From the NCBI RefSeq assembly GCF_004000605.1, contig NZ_CP018911.1, forward strand, positions 2,647,001 through 2,711,000: a stretch of DNA of 64,000 nucleotides. Reading direction: 5' to 3'. The notes below the pieces were generated by a model. It had not been told where the DNA came from. It saw nothing but the letters and a program-made list of their open reading frames with translations, and ran no database searches. The stretch comes from Glycocaulis alkaliphilus (GTDB taxonomy: Bacteria; Pseudomonadota; Alphaproteobacteria; Caulobacterales; Maricaulaceae). Position numbers and translations under genes: made by a program. This document shows, piece by piece, positions 33,523 to 42,983 of the stretch; the stretch's first letter is position 1, and every line of letters begins with the position of its first letter.

Positions 33523-35037
33523 ATGACCACAATCCGCACTCTGCTGATGGCCACATCGGCCGCCATTCTCGTCATCACACCGGCGGCGATGGCCCCGGCC
33601 ATGGCCCAGCCAGCCGGGGCTGCGGCCAGCTTCAACGAGGAAGCGCTGGACACCCTGCCCGCCTTCATCGATGGCGTCATGGCCCAGCAGATTGCCTCTC
33701 GCGAGGTATCGGGCGCGCTCGTCACAGTGGTCCATCAGGGCGAAGTGTTGATGAGCCGCGGTTACGGGTTCGTTGATGTCGAGAACCGCATTCCGGTCGA
33801 TGGCGAGAGCACGCTCTTCCGGCCCGGCTCCATCTCCAAAATGTTCACCTGGATCGCGCTGGCGCAGATGATCGAGCAGGGCCATGTCTCGCTGGACGAC
33901 GATGTCAACGCGCATATCGATTTCGAGATCGAACCGTTTGACGGCCAGCCGATTACCGTGCGCGACCTGTTCCAGCACACGCCGGGCATGAGCGATGTCA
34001 GCGGGTTTACCACCACCAACCTGGAAGACCTGGTCGATCACGCGGAATGGACCCGCAACAATGTCCCGCAGCGTGTCGCCGCGCCGGGTGTTGAGGTGGC
34101 CTATTCAAACTGGGGCACGTCGCTGGCGGGCTATATCGTGGAGCAGGTGTCAGGCGAGCATTTCGCCGACTATGTCGAGAACCACATCTTCGCTCCGCTC
34201 GGCATGACCTCCTCGACTTTCCGCGAGCCTTTGCCTGATGCTCTGGCAGATCGCATCGCGCTTGGCCACGATCTTGAGAACGGCCGTTATACCGCCCGGT
34301 CATTTGATTATTATTCCATGGTGATGCCGGCCGGGTCGGCCACCGTCAGCGGGCCGGACATGGCGCGCTTCATGATCGCCATGCTGAATGATGGCGCGCT
34401 GGAGGGGACACGTATCCTCTCTGAAGAGCTGGTGGCATTGCTGGAAACCAATTCGATTGCCAACGCTCCACGCCTGCCGGGCATGGCGCATGGCTATCTG
34501 GTCTATCGCGAGGAGGGGCCGCGCCTGATCGGCCATGCCGGCGCAATGCGTGATTTCCGCTCCAACATGATCCTGTCGCCTGAAACCGGCACCGGCGTTT
34601 TCCTGTCCATCGTGGCGGCCCCTGCCGGACGCCCGGCGCAAGGTGAGTTGAGCGCTGCAATCACCGGACGGCTCTTCCCGCAAGCGCCTGCGCCGCGCTG
34701 GAGCGAGGCGGCAGAGGCGGAACAGTTTGAAGGGCGCTACCTCATCAACCGGCGCGACCATTCGGCCGAGCCGCATCCGCTGATGCATGCGGTGGTGCAA
34801 GCCGTTGGCCCCAACGCCATCACGATCACCTCGCTGGGCCAGACCCAGTATTTTGAACAGATTGAATCCGGCCTGTTCGAGCAGGTGACAGGCCTGCGCG
34901 AGGGCGGCCCGTTTGACCGGGTGGAATTTTATGGTGAGCCCGGCGCATGGCGGCTTTCTTTCGGCAGCCAGCCCTTCATGAACTGGCACTATGTCGGTGA
35001 GCTGGAAGATGACGGCGCCGAAGACGCGGACGGCTAG
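33523..35037 (+). CDS. Exported serine hydrolase, beta-lactamase/class C family (2)
   Basis: A 504-residue protein with a signal peptide cut near AMA/Q (residue 28-29). The catalytic domain shows SISK (Ser103, Lys106), YSNWGT and GHAGA, with DLFQHTPGMS as in its neighbour. A C-terminal extension (about residues 400-504) is beta-rich (EGRYLINRRD, LRLSFGSQPF-like segments) and is probably the lipocalin-like accessory domain seen in some members. AAGGGGAG lies 8 bases before ATG. It is likely co-transcribed with the upstream hydrolase (30-base gap) and ends at a strong bidirectional terminator. The two are distant paralogues, not a recent tandem copy. Confidence 0.9.
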   Translation: MTTIRTLLMATSAAILVITPAAMAPAMAQPAGAAASFNEEALDTLPAFIDGVMAQQIASREVSGALVTVVHQGEVLMSRGYGFVDVENRIPVDGESTLFRPGSISKMFTWIALAQMIEQGHVSLDDDVNAHIDFEIEPFDGQPITVRDLFQHTPGMSDVSGFTTTNLEDLVDHAEWTRNNVPQRVAAPGVEVAYSNWGTSLAGYIVEQVSGEHFADYVENHIFAPLGMTSSTFREPLPDALADRIALGHDLENGRYTARSFDYYSMVMPAGSATVSGPDMARFMIAMLNDGALEGTRILSEELVALLETNSIANAPRLPGMAHGYLVYREEGPRLIGHAGAMRDFRSNMILSPETGTGVFLSIVAAPAGRPAQGELSAAITGRLFPQAPAPRWSEAAEAEQFEGRYLINRRDHSAEPHPLMHAVVQAVGPNAITITSLGQTQYFEQIESGLFEQVTGLREGGPFDRVEFYGEPGAWRLSFGSQPFMNWHYVGELEDDGAEDADG

Positions 35038-35062
35038 GCTTGGCGGCCATCGGAACCCGGAA

Positions 35063-35096
35063 ACAAGGGCAGGGCGCAGACGCACCCTGCCCTTGT
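35063..35096. terminator. Bidirectional intrinsic terminator
   Basis: ACAAGGGCAGGG (35063-35074) and CCCTGCCCTTGT (35085-35096) form a perfect 12-bp stem with a 10-base loop, with A-rich sequence before and TCTGTTATG after. It lies between the convergent hydrolase and acyl-CoA dehydrogenase genes and can serve both. Confidence 0.8.
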
Positions 35097-35100
35097 TCTG

Positions 35101-37329
35101 TTATGATTGCCGGTCTGCGCCGCTCGCCCCGGCAACGGCCTGCGCATCGAAATCATCGGTCAGCAACACCTCGCGGATCAGCGCGTTGGCGGCCTCGATC
35201 TCGCGGTATTCCGCCTTGGTCAGAACACCCTTGGACACCGCCTCATCCAGCTCTGTCTTTGCCTCTTTCAGCTTCTTCAGCAGCGCATCGCGCCGGATGA
35301 TGGCAGCAAAGGCCCGCTCCAGCACGGCAAGCGGATCATCGCCCTCGCCAATATAGACGCCGCGTGCCAGCCGTTCACGGGGGCCGCCCGGCTCCAGGAC
35401 ACATTGCGCCGCCGCGTTCATCAGACGGTGCGAAGGCGGCTTTCTGTGCTGGCCCAGCGGACACAGGAACAGCCTCAGCAGGATGCGCCAGTGCAGGCCC
35501 GGAAATTCCCGGATCACGTCGCGCAGGCGCTGCTGGACACGATAGAGACCGTCTTCAAAGCAAAGGTCCAGCAAGGGCTTGTCAGCCGCCTGGCGTCCTT
35601 CTGCCTCGAACCGTTTCAGCACAGCCGACAGAAGGTAGACTTCCGAGAGTATGTCGCCGAGGCGGCCAGACAGCGCCTCCTTGCGTTTCAATGCGCCGCC
35701 CAGAACACCCAGAGCCATCTCGGAGATCACGGCAAGGCGCACCGAGGCATGAGTGAGCTGACGGTAATAGGGCGCAAGTTCGCCTGCGCCTTCGGGGGCA
35801 TGCGCAAACCGGCCAAATGTCAGGCCGTGCGCGAAGGAGCGGGTGAAATTCCTGATGTCGTGCCAGATATGGGCAAACACCGCATGATCGAAGGCTTTCA
35901 GGCCCTCTTCCCTGTCAGGGTTACGCACCGCCTCCATCTCGGCGAGCAGATAGGGATGGCAGCGTATCGCGCCCTGCCCGAATATGATCAGGCTGCGCGT
36001 GAGGATATTGGCGCCTTCCACGGTAATCGCCACGGGGATGGCGTTATACGCCGTCGCCAGATAATTGCGCGGCCCCTCCATGACCAGCTTGCCGCCATGA
36101 ACATCCATCGCGTCATTGACCGCCTGACGCAGGCGCTCGGTCGCATGATATTTCATGATCGCTGAGACGACGGCCGGCTTCTCACCCTTGTCAATTCCGG
36201 CAGCCGTCAGCTTGCGCGCAGCGTCGATCAGATAGGCAGAGGCGGCTATGCGCGCGAGCGGTTCACGCACGCCCTCGAAATTGCCGATTGAGAGACCGAA
36301 CTGCTCGCGCACCCGGGCATAGGCGCCGCACGCCTGCGCAGACAGGGCGGCGGCAGCGCAGCTCATCGAGGGCAGGGAAATGCCCCGCCCGGCAGCCAGC
36401 GCGCCGGTCAGCATTCTCCAGCCTTTGCCGATATGATCGCGTCCGCCCAGCACCTGGTCCATCGGCACGAATACGTCCTTCCCGCGCACCGGCCCGTTCT
36501 GGAAGGCCAGTCCGGACGGGATGTGACGCCGCCCTGTGTCGAGTCCCGGCGTATCGGTCGGCACGAGCGCGACCGTAATGCCAAGCTCCTCCTCGCCGCC
36601 CAGCAAACCGTCCGGATCGCGCAGGCGGAAGGCAAGGCCCGCAATCGTCGCGACCGGAGCCAGCGTGATGTAGCGCTTGTCGCATGTGATCTCGATGCCA
36701 AGTACGCGTTTCCCGTCGATTTCGCGTTCAACCACCACGCCGGTATCGGTCATGGCACCGGCATCCGACCCGGCCTCGATGCCGGTCAGGGCAAAGCAGG
36801 GAATATCCTCTCCGCTGGCAAGGCGTGGCAGATAATGGGCCTTCTGCTCATCCGTCCCGTAGAGCATCAGCAATTCGCCCGGCCCCAGAGAGTTGGGCAC
36901 CATCACCGTGACAGCCGCCGTGATGGAGCGCGTGGCAATGGTGCGCACCACCTCTGAATGGGCCAGCGCCGAGAAACCCTTGCCGCCATATTCGGTGGGA
37001 ATGATCATCGCCAGGAAGCCCTCGCGGATCATCATGTCCCAGACAGGGCGGGGCAGGTCGTGCAGCTCGCTCTCGATCTGCCAGTCATCCAGCAGGGCGC
37101 ATAATCGCTGAACGGGGCCGTCAATGAAGGCCTGCTCGGCCTCGGTGAGCTGTCCGGTCTCCAGCGTGCGCAAATAAGACCAGTCCGGCCTGCCGGACAT
37201 GATCTGCGCGTCCCACCATACCGTACCGGCCTCGATAGCCTCTGCCTCGGTGGCCGACATTTCGGGCATGACGCCCTCATACCAGCGCATGAGAGGCTTG
37301 CTGATCAGGTTCCGGCGCCATTGGGACAT
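35101..37329 (-). CDS. fadE: Acyl-CoA dehydrogenase, FadE type
   Basis: A 742-residue flavoenzyme catalysing the first oxidation step of fatty acid beta-oxidation. Family blocks: EGFLAMIIPTEYGGKGFSA, SLGPGELLMLYGTDEQK, CFALTGIEAGSDAGAM, then DKRYITLAPVA and MDVHGGKLVMEGPRNYLATA. The C-terminal roughly 200-residue extension is typical of FadE rather than of short acyl-CoA dehydrogenases (E. coli FadE is 814 residues). The N-terminal membrane region of E. coli FadE is missing. The ATG at 37329 has GGAG 7 bases upstream; the longer frame to 37467 overlaps the divergent reductase gene and is rejected. Confidence 0.92.
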   Translation of the reverse strand: MSQWRRNLISKPLMRWYEGVMPEMSATEAEAIEAGTVWWDAQIMSGRPDWSYLRTLETGQLTEAEQAFIDGPVQRLCALLDDWQIESELHDLPRPVWDMMIREGFLAMIIPTEYGGKGFSALAHSEVVRTIATRSITAAVTVMVPNSLGPGELLMLYGTDEQKAHYLPRLASGEDIPCFALTGIEAGSDAGAMTDTGVVVEREIDGKRVLGIEITCDKRYITLAPVATIAGLAFRLRDPDGLLGGEEELGITVALVPTDTPGLDTGRRHIPSGLAFQNGPVRGKDVFVPMDQVLGGRDHIGKGWRMLTGALAAGRGISLPSMSCAAAALSAQACGAYARVREQFGLSIGNFEGVREPLARIAASAYLIDAARKLTAAGIDKGEKPAVVSAIMKYHATERLRQAVNDAMDVHGGKLVMEGPRNYLATAYNAIPVAITVEGANILTRSLIIFGQGAIRCHPYLLAEMEAVRNPDREEGLKAFDHAVFAHIWHDIRNFTRSFAHGLTFGRFAHAPEGAGELAPYYRQLTHASVRLAVISEMALGVLGGALKRKEALSGRLGDILSEVYLLSAVLKRFEAEGRQAADKPLLDLCFEDGLYRVQQRLRDVIREFPGLHWRILLRLFLCPLGQHRKPPSHRLMNAAAQCVLEPGGPRERLARGVYIGEGDDPLAVLERAFAAIIRRDALLKKLKEAKTELDEAVSKGVLTKAEYREIEAANALIREVLLTDDFDAQAVAGASGADRQS

Positions 37330-37456
37330 GCGCAAACTCCATTTTTCGGGGCGTCTCAGGATTGTCTCATGCGCCTTCACGCCCGTCACCGGAGCGGTGC
37401 GCGCAAGGTGACGCCTTATCCTTGCAACGCGTTGAGGTCTCACGCGTTCCCAAGGG

Positions 37457-38791
37457 ATGACGGTCAACCTGCCTCATCCCTCACTGCGGGCTATTGCCTG
37501 GATCGCCCTGGCGGCGCTGGCGCTGGCGCTGCCCTTTATCGTGCTGCTGACAGGCGAACGCGCCAGCGGCACCAGCTTCCTGTGGGATTTCTCCATGGGG
37601 CTGGGTTTTGGCGCACTGGCTGCGACAGGCCTGCAATTTGTGCTCACCGCCCGCTTCCAGCCAATCACCCGGCCCTATGGCATCGACATCGTCTATCTGT
37701 TCCACCGCTATTTCGCGATTGGCGCAGTGGCGCTGATGCTCGGCCATTTCGCCATACTCTATATCTGGTTTGAGGATGCGCTGGGTGATCTGAACCCGCT
37801 CACCGCCGAGTGGGAGCTGACCATGGGACGCATCGCGCTGGGCGCGTTCGTGCTGCTGGTCATTACCTCGGAATTCCGCAAGACGCTGCGCATCCCTTAC
37901 GAGCTCTGGCGCTATGGCCATATCGCGCTGGCGATCATCGCGTTTGGCGCCGCCGTGACCCACATTATCGGCGTTGGCCATTTCACGGCGGAAGCCGACA
38001 AGCGCATCCTCTGGCTGGGTGTGGCGGTCAGCTGGACCGGCCTGATGGTGTGGACGCGGGCGATCCGCCCTTTGCGCCTGTTGCGCAATCCGTGGCGCAT
38101 CGTGGAGAATATTCCGCGCGAGGGCGGGGTGCATTCCCTCGTGCTGGAGCCCATGGGCCGGGGCCTGAAGAACTGGAAGCCGGGCCAGTTTGTCTGGCTG
38201 ACGCTCGGCGCATCTCCCTTCGCCCTGAAGGAGCACCCTTTCACCATCTCCACGCCGCCAGAGCACGGCCCGAAGGTTACACTCTCCATCAAGCCGCTCG
38301 GCGATTTCAGTGAATGGGCAGTTCATACGAAACCCGGAGCCAAAGCCTATCTCGACGGCCCCTATGGTGCGTTTTCTGTCGATAACGATCCCCACGCCAA
38401 AGGCTTCGTCATGATTGCCGGCGGGGTCGGCATCACGCCCATGATGAGCAATATCCACGCCCTGCAGGAGCGAGGTGATCCGCGCCCGGTCATCCTCATC
38501 TATGGCAACAAGGACTGGGAGAGCGCCCATTTCCGCCATGAGCTGGCGGAGCTGGAGGAGAAGCTGAACCTCAAAGTGGTCCACGTGCTGGAGAACCCGC
38601 CAGAGGGCTGGGAGGGTGAAACCGGCTTTATTGACCGCAAGGTGCTGGCAGATCATCTGCCCGAAGAGACGCGCCACTGGCCGCACTTCCTGTGCGGTCC
38701 CGGCCCGTTGACCGATGCGGCCAGGTCAGACCTCGTGGCGATGGGTGTGCCGCTGACGGCCATCGATTCTGAAATTTTCGATCTGGTTTAG
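37457..38791 (+). CDS. Ferric-reductase-like membrane flavoprotein
   Basis: A 444-residue protein. The N-terminal half has about six membrane segments with the ferric-reductase/NADPH-oxidase cytochrome b layout, with candidate haem ligands in YLFHRYF, MLGHFA, LWRYGHIA and AVTHIIGVGHF. The C-terminal half is an FNR-like module: FAD site KEHPFTIST, NAD(P) site MIAGGVGITPMMSN, and the terminal FLCGPGPL plus DSEIFDLV. It should carry electrons from NAD(P)H across the membrane via FAD and haem. The ATG at 37457 directly abuts AAGGG, so the ribosome-binding site is abnormal. Translation may be leaderless, or the start may be slightly later. Confidence 0.9.
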   Translation: MTVNLPHPSLRAIAWIALAALALALPFIVLLTGERASGTSFLWDFSMGLGFGALAATGLQFVLTARFQPITRPYGIDIVYLFHRYFAIGAVALMLGHFAILYIWFEDALGDLNPLTAEWELTMGRIALGAFVLLVITSEFRKTLRIPYELWRYGHIALAIIAFGAAVTHIIGVGHFTAEADKRILWLGVAVSWTGLMVWTRAIRPLRLLRNPWRIVENIPREGGVHSLVLEPMGRGLKNWKPGQFVWLTLGASPFALKEHPFTISTPPEHGPKVTLSIKPLGDFSEWAVHTKPGAKAYLDGPYGAFSVDNDPHAKGFVMIAGGVGITPMMSNIHALQERGDPRPVILIYGNKDWESAHFRHELAELEEKLNLKVVHVLENPPEGWEGETGFIDRKVLADHLPEETRHWPHFLCGPGPLTDAARSDLVAMGVPLTAIDSEIFDLV

Positions 38792-38801
38792 GAGGCGTGC
38801 C

Positions 38802-38894
38802 ATGAGACCCGTACTCGCCCTCACAATCGCCATCGCGCTGATTGCCTTCACACTGGCGCTGGCGGCCGGTTTTGCCTGGCTGGTGAACAGCTAG
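38802..38894 (+). CDS. 30-residue single-pass membrane peptide
   Basis: A 30-residue product, MRPVLALTIAIALIAF followed by more hydrophobic residues and ending FAWLVNS, i.e. one membrane helix with a basic N-terminus. An excellent GGAGG lies 5-6 bases before ATG and 10 bases after the reductase stop, so it is translated with the reductase. Its stop TAG overlaps the stop of the convergent oxidase-locus gene (CTAG). It may be a small subunit or stabiliser of the flavocytochrome; this is inference. Confidence 0.6.
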   Translation: MRPVLALTIAIALIAFTLALAAGFAWLVNS

Positions 38895-39250
38895 ACGCAC
38901 GTCTCCAGAACCAGCACTGGCGCGCCCGTCCACAGCGTGGAGATTACGGCCGCTATCGTCACGATCGCCGCCACCCGGCGCATGGTATCAGCAGACGCGC
39001 CCTCCCAGCGCCGGGCGATCCGGTTCAGCGGAAACCACAGCATGGCGCCCAGCGCGACATGGCCAAGATAGGCGACAAGCAGGAGGATGCGGTTCGCCGA
39101 CAGCCCGGCGACTCCTGTCTCCTCCCACCCGGCCCGGCAGCCGGCCGCATGCAGCCCGTAGAGCACCGAAAAGCCTGCGGCCCACACGGTGAAGCCCGCG
39201 ACCAGCCAGATGAGGTCCGGCCCGCGTACGCGGCGTAGCGCTCCGCTCAT
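38891..39250 (-). CDS. Small membrane protein of the cytochrome oxidase operon
   Basis: A 119-residue protein with three predicted membrane segments (about 14-35, 50-72 and 92-110). The ATG overlaps the stop of the fused oxidase gene (ATGA), so it is translationally coupled and last in the oxidase operon. I do not recognise a family. By size and position it could be a small oxidase subunit (subunit IV-like) or an assembly protein. It overlaps by 4 bases, tail to tail, with the 30-residue peptide gene. Confidence 0.7.
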   Translation of the reverse strand: MSGALRRVRGPDLIWLVAGFTVWAAGFSVLYGLHAAGCRAGWEETGVAGLSANRILLLVAYLGHVALGAMLWFPLNRIARRWEGASADTMRRVAAIVTIAAVISTLWTGAPVLVLETCV

Positions 39251-41748
39251 CCCATACCTCCCGGCGCCAGAATGATGAGAGCCAGCGCGCCGAGCCCCGT
39301 AATGGCGGTATAGAGCTGCCAGATGGCGGCGCCGCGCATATCGGCTGAGCGCATGGCCGAGACGAAGCCGAACCGGCATCGCGCCAGCGCATAGGCCGCG
39401 AACAATATCCCCAAAAGCGCGTGCAGCATGACGTAGCCGATGACCGCCATGGTCACCGCCGCATAGGCATGGCTCTCCGGTGCGGGAGCCTCGAAAACCG
39501 CCAGCGCGCTGAGGGCTACAAGCGCGACAAGGCTCGCGATGAGCGACCCGGCCAGATGGATCAGACGCGCACCCGCCCTGCCCGCCTGATTGGCCCGTCT
39601 GGCAGTGAAAGCAAACCCCGAGGCGGCTGTGAGCCCGATAGCGATGGCGGCTACCAGTGCCGGGCTTGCGCCCAGAAATTCCGGCGGCGGCCAGTCCGGC
39701 GCGGTCGTCCACAAGAAGAGATAGCCAAACACCAGCGAGCCGAAGAAGGCGCCATTGGCGGCAAGGAAATATTTCAGGCCCAGCAGGGTCGGCACCGAGC
39801 TGACGACATAATGCACGGGCAGGCTGAGGCCATGCCCGGCATCGATGGGTTCAGGATCAGACTTCGCGCCCAGCGACCACAGCCAGCGCCATCCAAACAC
39901 GGCGGCAAGCACCACACCCACCAGCGAGAACCAGTAGGCGCTGAACAGGAAAGACACGAAGAACACGGCCAGACCTGAAGCCATGAAGAAGGGCGTGTAG
40001 TCATTTTTTGGCAGGACGAGCACATGCTCCGGTTCACCGGTCGCCATATCGACGCACAGCGTCTCCATCTCGCCTCGGGGTGCGCCGGGCAGATAGCCTT
40101 TCCCGGCGGCAATATCGGCGCCCAATCGCGCATTGTCTTCCAGCGGGTCACGGCCCGTCACCAGCGGCAGGGAGGCGAAATTATAGCTTGGCGCAGGCGT
40201 GGGCATCGCCCAGTCCAGCCCCGTCCCGCCCCACGGGTTGCGGCGGAAACGCCGCCCGAAGCGGGTCTGCAGCACGATGTCGACCACAAAGAGCGCAAAG
40301 CCCGCCGTCATCACGAACCCGCCAATGGAGGAGATGAGATTGGGCAGATCCCAGCCCAGCCCCCCTTCATAGGTGAAGACGCGGCGCGGCATGCCCATCA
40401 GCCCGGTAAAGTGCATGATGAGGAAGGTGCCGTGGAAGCCGAGGAAGATCAGCCAGAAGGCGGCTTTCGACACCTGGAAGACAGGCAGACGCCCGGTCAT
40501 CAGCGGCAGCCAGTAATAGGCGGCCGCCAGCATCGGGAACACGAACCCGCCAATCAAAACGTAATGCAGATGGGCAACCACGAAATGCGTGTCATGGGCC
40601 TGCCAGTTGAACGGTACGAGAGCCAGCATCACGCCGGTCAGCCCGCCGAGGATGAAGACCGAAAAGAACCCCATCAGATAGAGCATGGGCAGGGTCATTT
40701 GCGGGCGGCCGCGCATCAGGGTCGCGATCCACGCAAAGACCTGCACCGCCGTCGGCACCGCCACCAGCATGGAGGCTGCCGAGAAGAAGGCGAGTGCCAG
40801 ATGGGGTATCCCCACGGTGAACATGTGGTGGACCCATAGCCCGAAGCTTAAGAATGCCAGCGCGATGATGGCCGCCACGATCCACGCATAGCCGACGATT
40901 TTCGTACGCGCGAAAACGGGAATGAGGGTGGAGACTGCCCCGGCGGCCGGCAGGAAGATGATATAGACCTCAGGGTGACCGAACAGCCAGAAAAGGTGCT
41001 GCCACAGAAGGGGCGCGCCGCCCCGCTCTGCATCGAAGAAGGGCCAGTTGAAGGCGCGCTCTATCTCCAGAAGCACGCTGCCGAGGATGAGCGGCGGGAA
41101 GGCGATGAGCATCATCGCCGCCGTCACCAGCAGATACCAGGCCATGAGCGGCATGCGCGAGAGCGCCATGCCTGCGGTACGTACCTTCAGGATCGTGACC
41201 ACGATTTCCACCGCCGCGCAGATCGCCGAAATCTCGACGAAGGTCACGCCCAATAGCCAGACATCGGCATTGATACCCGGCGTGTAGGTAGCAGAGGCCA
41301 GCGGGGTGTACATGAACCAGCCGCTATCAGGCGCAACGCCCATGACCATGGCGACAAGAATGATCGTTCCGCCAAACAGATAGCACCAGTATCCGAAGGC
41401 CGAGAGGCGTGGATAGGCGAGATCGCGCGCGCCAAGGATTTTCGGCAGGAGATAGAGCGCCACCCCCTCGATGAGGGGAATGGCGAACAGGAACATCATC
41501 ACCGTGCCGTGCATGGTGAAAATCTGGTTGTAGGCATCAGCCCCCAGGAAGGGGTTTTCGGGCCGGGCGAGCTGGGCGCGGATCAGCATGGCCAGAAGCC
41601 CGCCAATAGCGAAATAGATGAAGGCCGTGATGATGAAGCGACGGCCTACGACGGTGTGATTGACCGCCGACAGCGCGGCGATCCCCTTCGGTGCGCGCCA
41701 TATGGCATCAAGGGCCCGGTGCAGGCCGACAGGTGTGTTTGCGCTCAT
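39247..41748 (-). CDS. ctaD: Cytochrome c oxidase, fused subunits I and III
   Basis: An 833-residue inner-membrane haem-copper oxidase. The N-terminal 560 residues are subunit I: FTMHGTVMMF (haem a His), FGHPEVYIIFLP (CuB His and the His-Tyr cross-link), WVHHMFTVG (CuB) and HDTHFVVAHLHYVLIGG (haem a3/a His). The K-channel GHPEVY and the SSIGG end are intact. Residues about 610-833 have the membrane segments and LLGLKYFLAANGAFFGSLVF of subunit III, so the chain is a CoxA-CoxC fusion as known in some caa3/aa3 enzymes. The ATG overlaps the stop of subunit II. Confidence 0.93.
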   Translation of the reverse strand: MSANTPVGLHRALDAIWRAPKGIAALSAVNHTVVGRRFIITAFIYFAIGGLLAMLIRAQLARPENPFLGADAYNQIFTMHGTVMMFLFAIPLIEGVALYLLPKILGARDLAYPRLSAFGYWCYLFGGTIILVAMVMGVAPDSGWFMYTPLASATYTPGINADVWLLGVTFVEISAICAAVEIVVTILKVRTAGMALSRMPLMAWYLLVTAAMMLIAFPPLILGSVLLEIERAFNWPFFDAERGGAPLLWQHLFWLFGHPEVYIIFLPAAGAVSTLIPVFARTKIVGYAWIVAAIIALAFLSFGLWVHHMFTVGIPHLALAFFSAASMLVAVPTAVQVFAWIATLMRGRPQMTLPMLYLMGFFSVFILGGLTGVMLALVPFNWQAHDTHFVVAHLHYVLIGGFVFPMLAAAYYWLPLMTGRLPVFQVSKAAFWLIFLGFHGTFLIMHFTGLMGMPRRVFTYEGGLGWDLPNLISSIGGFVMTAGFALFVVDIVLQTRFGRRFRRNPWGGTGLDWAMPTPAPSYNFASLPLVTGRDPLEDNARLGADIAAGKGYLPGAPRGEMETLCVDMATGEPEHVLVLPKNDYTPFFMASGLAVFFVSFLFSAYWFSLVGVVLAAVFGWRWLWSLGAKSDPEPIDAGHGLSLPVHYVVSSVPTLLGLKYFLAANGAFFGSLVFGYLFLWTTAPDWPPPEFLGASPALVAAIAIGLTAASGFAFTARRANQAGRAGARLIHLAGSLIASLVALVALSALAVFEAPAPESHAYAAVTMAVIGYVMLHALLGILFAAYALARCRFGFVSAMRSADMRGAAIWQLYTAITGLGALALIILAPGGMG

Positions 41749-42458
41749 GGCTGGCCCTGCCCCGCGAGTTCTGCCGTCAGTGCTGCCTCAAACTCGTCAG
41801 CCGCATGCGCGACGATCTGGAAGCGCATGGTGGCATGCTCCAGCCCGCAGAACTCCGCGCACATGCCCTCATAGACACCCGGCTCGGAGGCGAGAATCCG
41901 CAGTGTATTGGTCGTGCCGGGTATCGCGTCGATCTTGCCGGCAAGGCGCGGCACCCAGAAGGCGTGAATGACATCGAGCGAGGTGATGGCGACATCGACC
42001 GGCTCACCGGCCGGTATGTGCAGCACTTCTGCCGTCATACCCTCCCGGTCCGGGTAGCGGAAATTCCAGCCCCACTGGAAGGCTTCGGCCTCCACCGTGT
42101 AGACTTGCGCCCCGCGCCCTGCCAGCATGGACTGGCCGGCAGGCAGTCCCCAGGCCAGAAGCGCAGCCAGCACCACCAGCGGAAAACCGAGCCCCCCGGC
42201 CCACAGCCACAGCTTTTCGGGAACCTCGCGCGGCTGATGCCGTTTGAAGAAGGGCCACAGTATCAGGCCCATCATAAGGGCAAGGATCAGCAATGATCCT
42301 GCCATCATCACCCACCACACGCCTGCAATGGACTGCGCGGCGGGCCCGGCGGGATCGAGCGTAGACAGAGCGCCTTCGCACCCGATGAGCGCAGGGGCCA
42401 GCAAGAGGGGAAATACGCCATGGCGAGCACGGACACACGCAAGGACGAGGTGTTTCAC
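41745..42458 (-). CDS. ctaC: Cytochrome c oxidase subunit II (lipoprotein)
   Basis: A 237-residue electron-entry subunit. The best start is GTG 42458, which gives a lipoprotein signal (hydrophobic VFPLLLAPALIG, Cys27) and has AGAGG nearby. Two membrane helices follow (about 44-70 and 84-104), then the CuA domain with the full ligand set: His165, Cys200, Glu202, Cys204, His208 and Met211 (CAEFCGLEHATM). There is no cytochrome c domain after CuA, so it is not the caa3 form. The start region overlaps 39 bases head to head with the DUF2231 gene, which is unusual. It overlaps the subunit I start by ATGA. Confidence 0.88.
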   Translation of the reverse strand: MKHLVLACVRARHGVFPLLLAPALIGCEGALSTLDPAGPAAQSIAGVWWVMMAGSLLILALMMGLILWPFFKRHQPREVPEKLWLWAGGLGFPLVVLAALLAWGLPAGQSMLAGRGAQVYTVEAEAFQWGWNFRYPDREGMTAEVLHIPAGEPVDVAITSLDVIHAFWVPRLAGKIDAIPGTTNTLRILASEPGVYEGMCAEFCGLEHATMRFQIVAHAADEFEAALTAELAGQGQP

Positions 42459-42983
42459 AATCCCTCTGCCGCCGATCCGGCCTATCACGACCTCGACAGC
42501 CGTATCGCGCTGGCCGGCCATCCCATCCACGCCATGCTGGTCGCCTTCCCTATTGCCGGCAGTTTCGCGCTCGCCTTCTGCGATGTCGCATTCTGGTGGA
42601 CAGGTGATCTGTTCTGGGCGCGTGCCGCCCTCTGGGCCAGCGGGGGCGGCTTTGCCATGGGCTGCCTCGCCGCGCTGGCCGGAGCCGCCGAGCTGCTGCT
42701 GGTGCCGGGCGTGCGCCGACGCGCCGCGGCCTGGAGCCATGCCGTTGCCGCCATGGTGCTGCTGGGCGTGATGGCCGCCAGCTGGTCGCTGCGCCTGCAA
42801 CAGGGCGCAGACGCCATCCTGCCCTGGGGGCTGATGCTCAGCTGGCTGGCTCTGGGTCTGGTCGCGATTGCCGGATGGCATGGCGGCAAGCTGGTGTTTG
42901 AGCATCAGGTCGGTGTCTCCCTGCCAGAGGAAGAGGATCCGGCGCTGGGTCCCTCGGACACGAGCGGTAACTCCTCGCCCTGA
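42420..42983 (+). CDS. DUF2231 membrane protein
   Basis: A 187-residue protein with about four membrane segments. The DUF2231 signature GHPIHAMLVAFPIA begins at residue about 33, and the end has GWHGGKLVFEHQVGV. The family is often found next to oxidase or haem genes and has paired His residues that could bind haem; the function is unknown. AGAGGGG lies 9 bases before ATG 42420. It is the only plus-strand gene within the minus-strand oxidase locus. It overlaps subunit II by 39 bases at its start and the CopD-like gene by 79 bases at its end. Confidence 0.82.
   Translation: MASTDTRKDEVFHNPSAADPAYHDLDSRIALAGHPIHAMLVAFPIAGSFALAFCDVAFWWTGDLFWARAALWASGGGFAMGCLAALAGAAELLLVPGVRRRAAAWSHAVAAMVLLGVMAASWSLRLQQGADAILPWGLMLSWLALGLVAIAGWHGGKLVFEHQVGVSLPEEEDPALGPSDTSGNSSP

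Noticed and set aside
37481-38686. 401-codon minus-strand open frame
   Set aside because: Antisense to the ferric-reductase-like gene, whose membrane and FAD/NAD motifs are clear.
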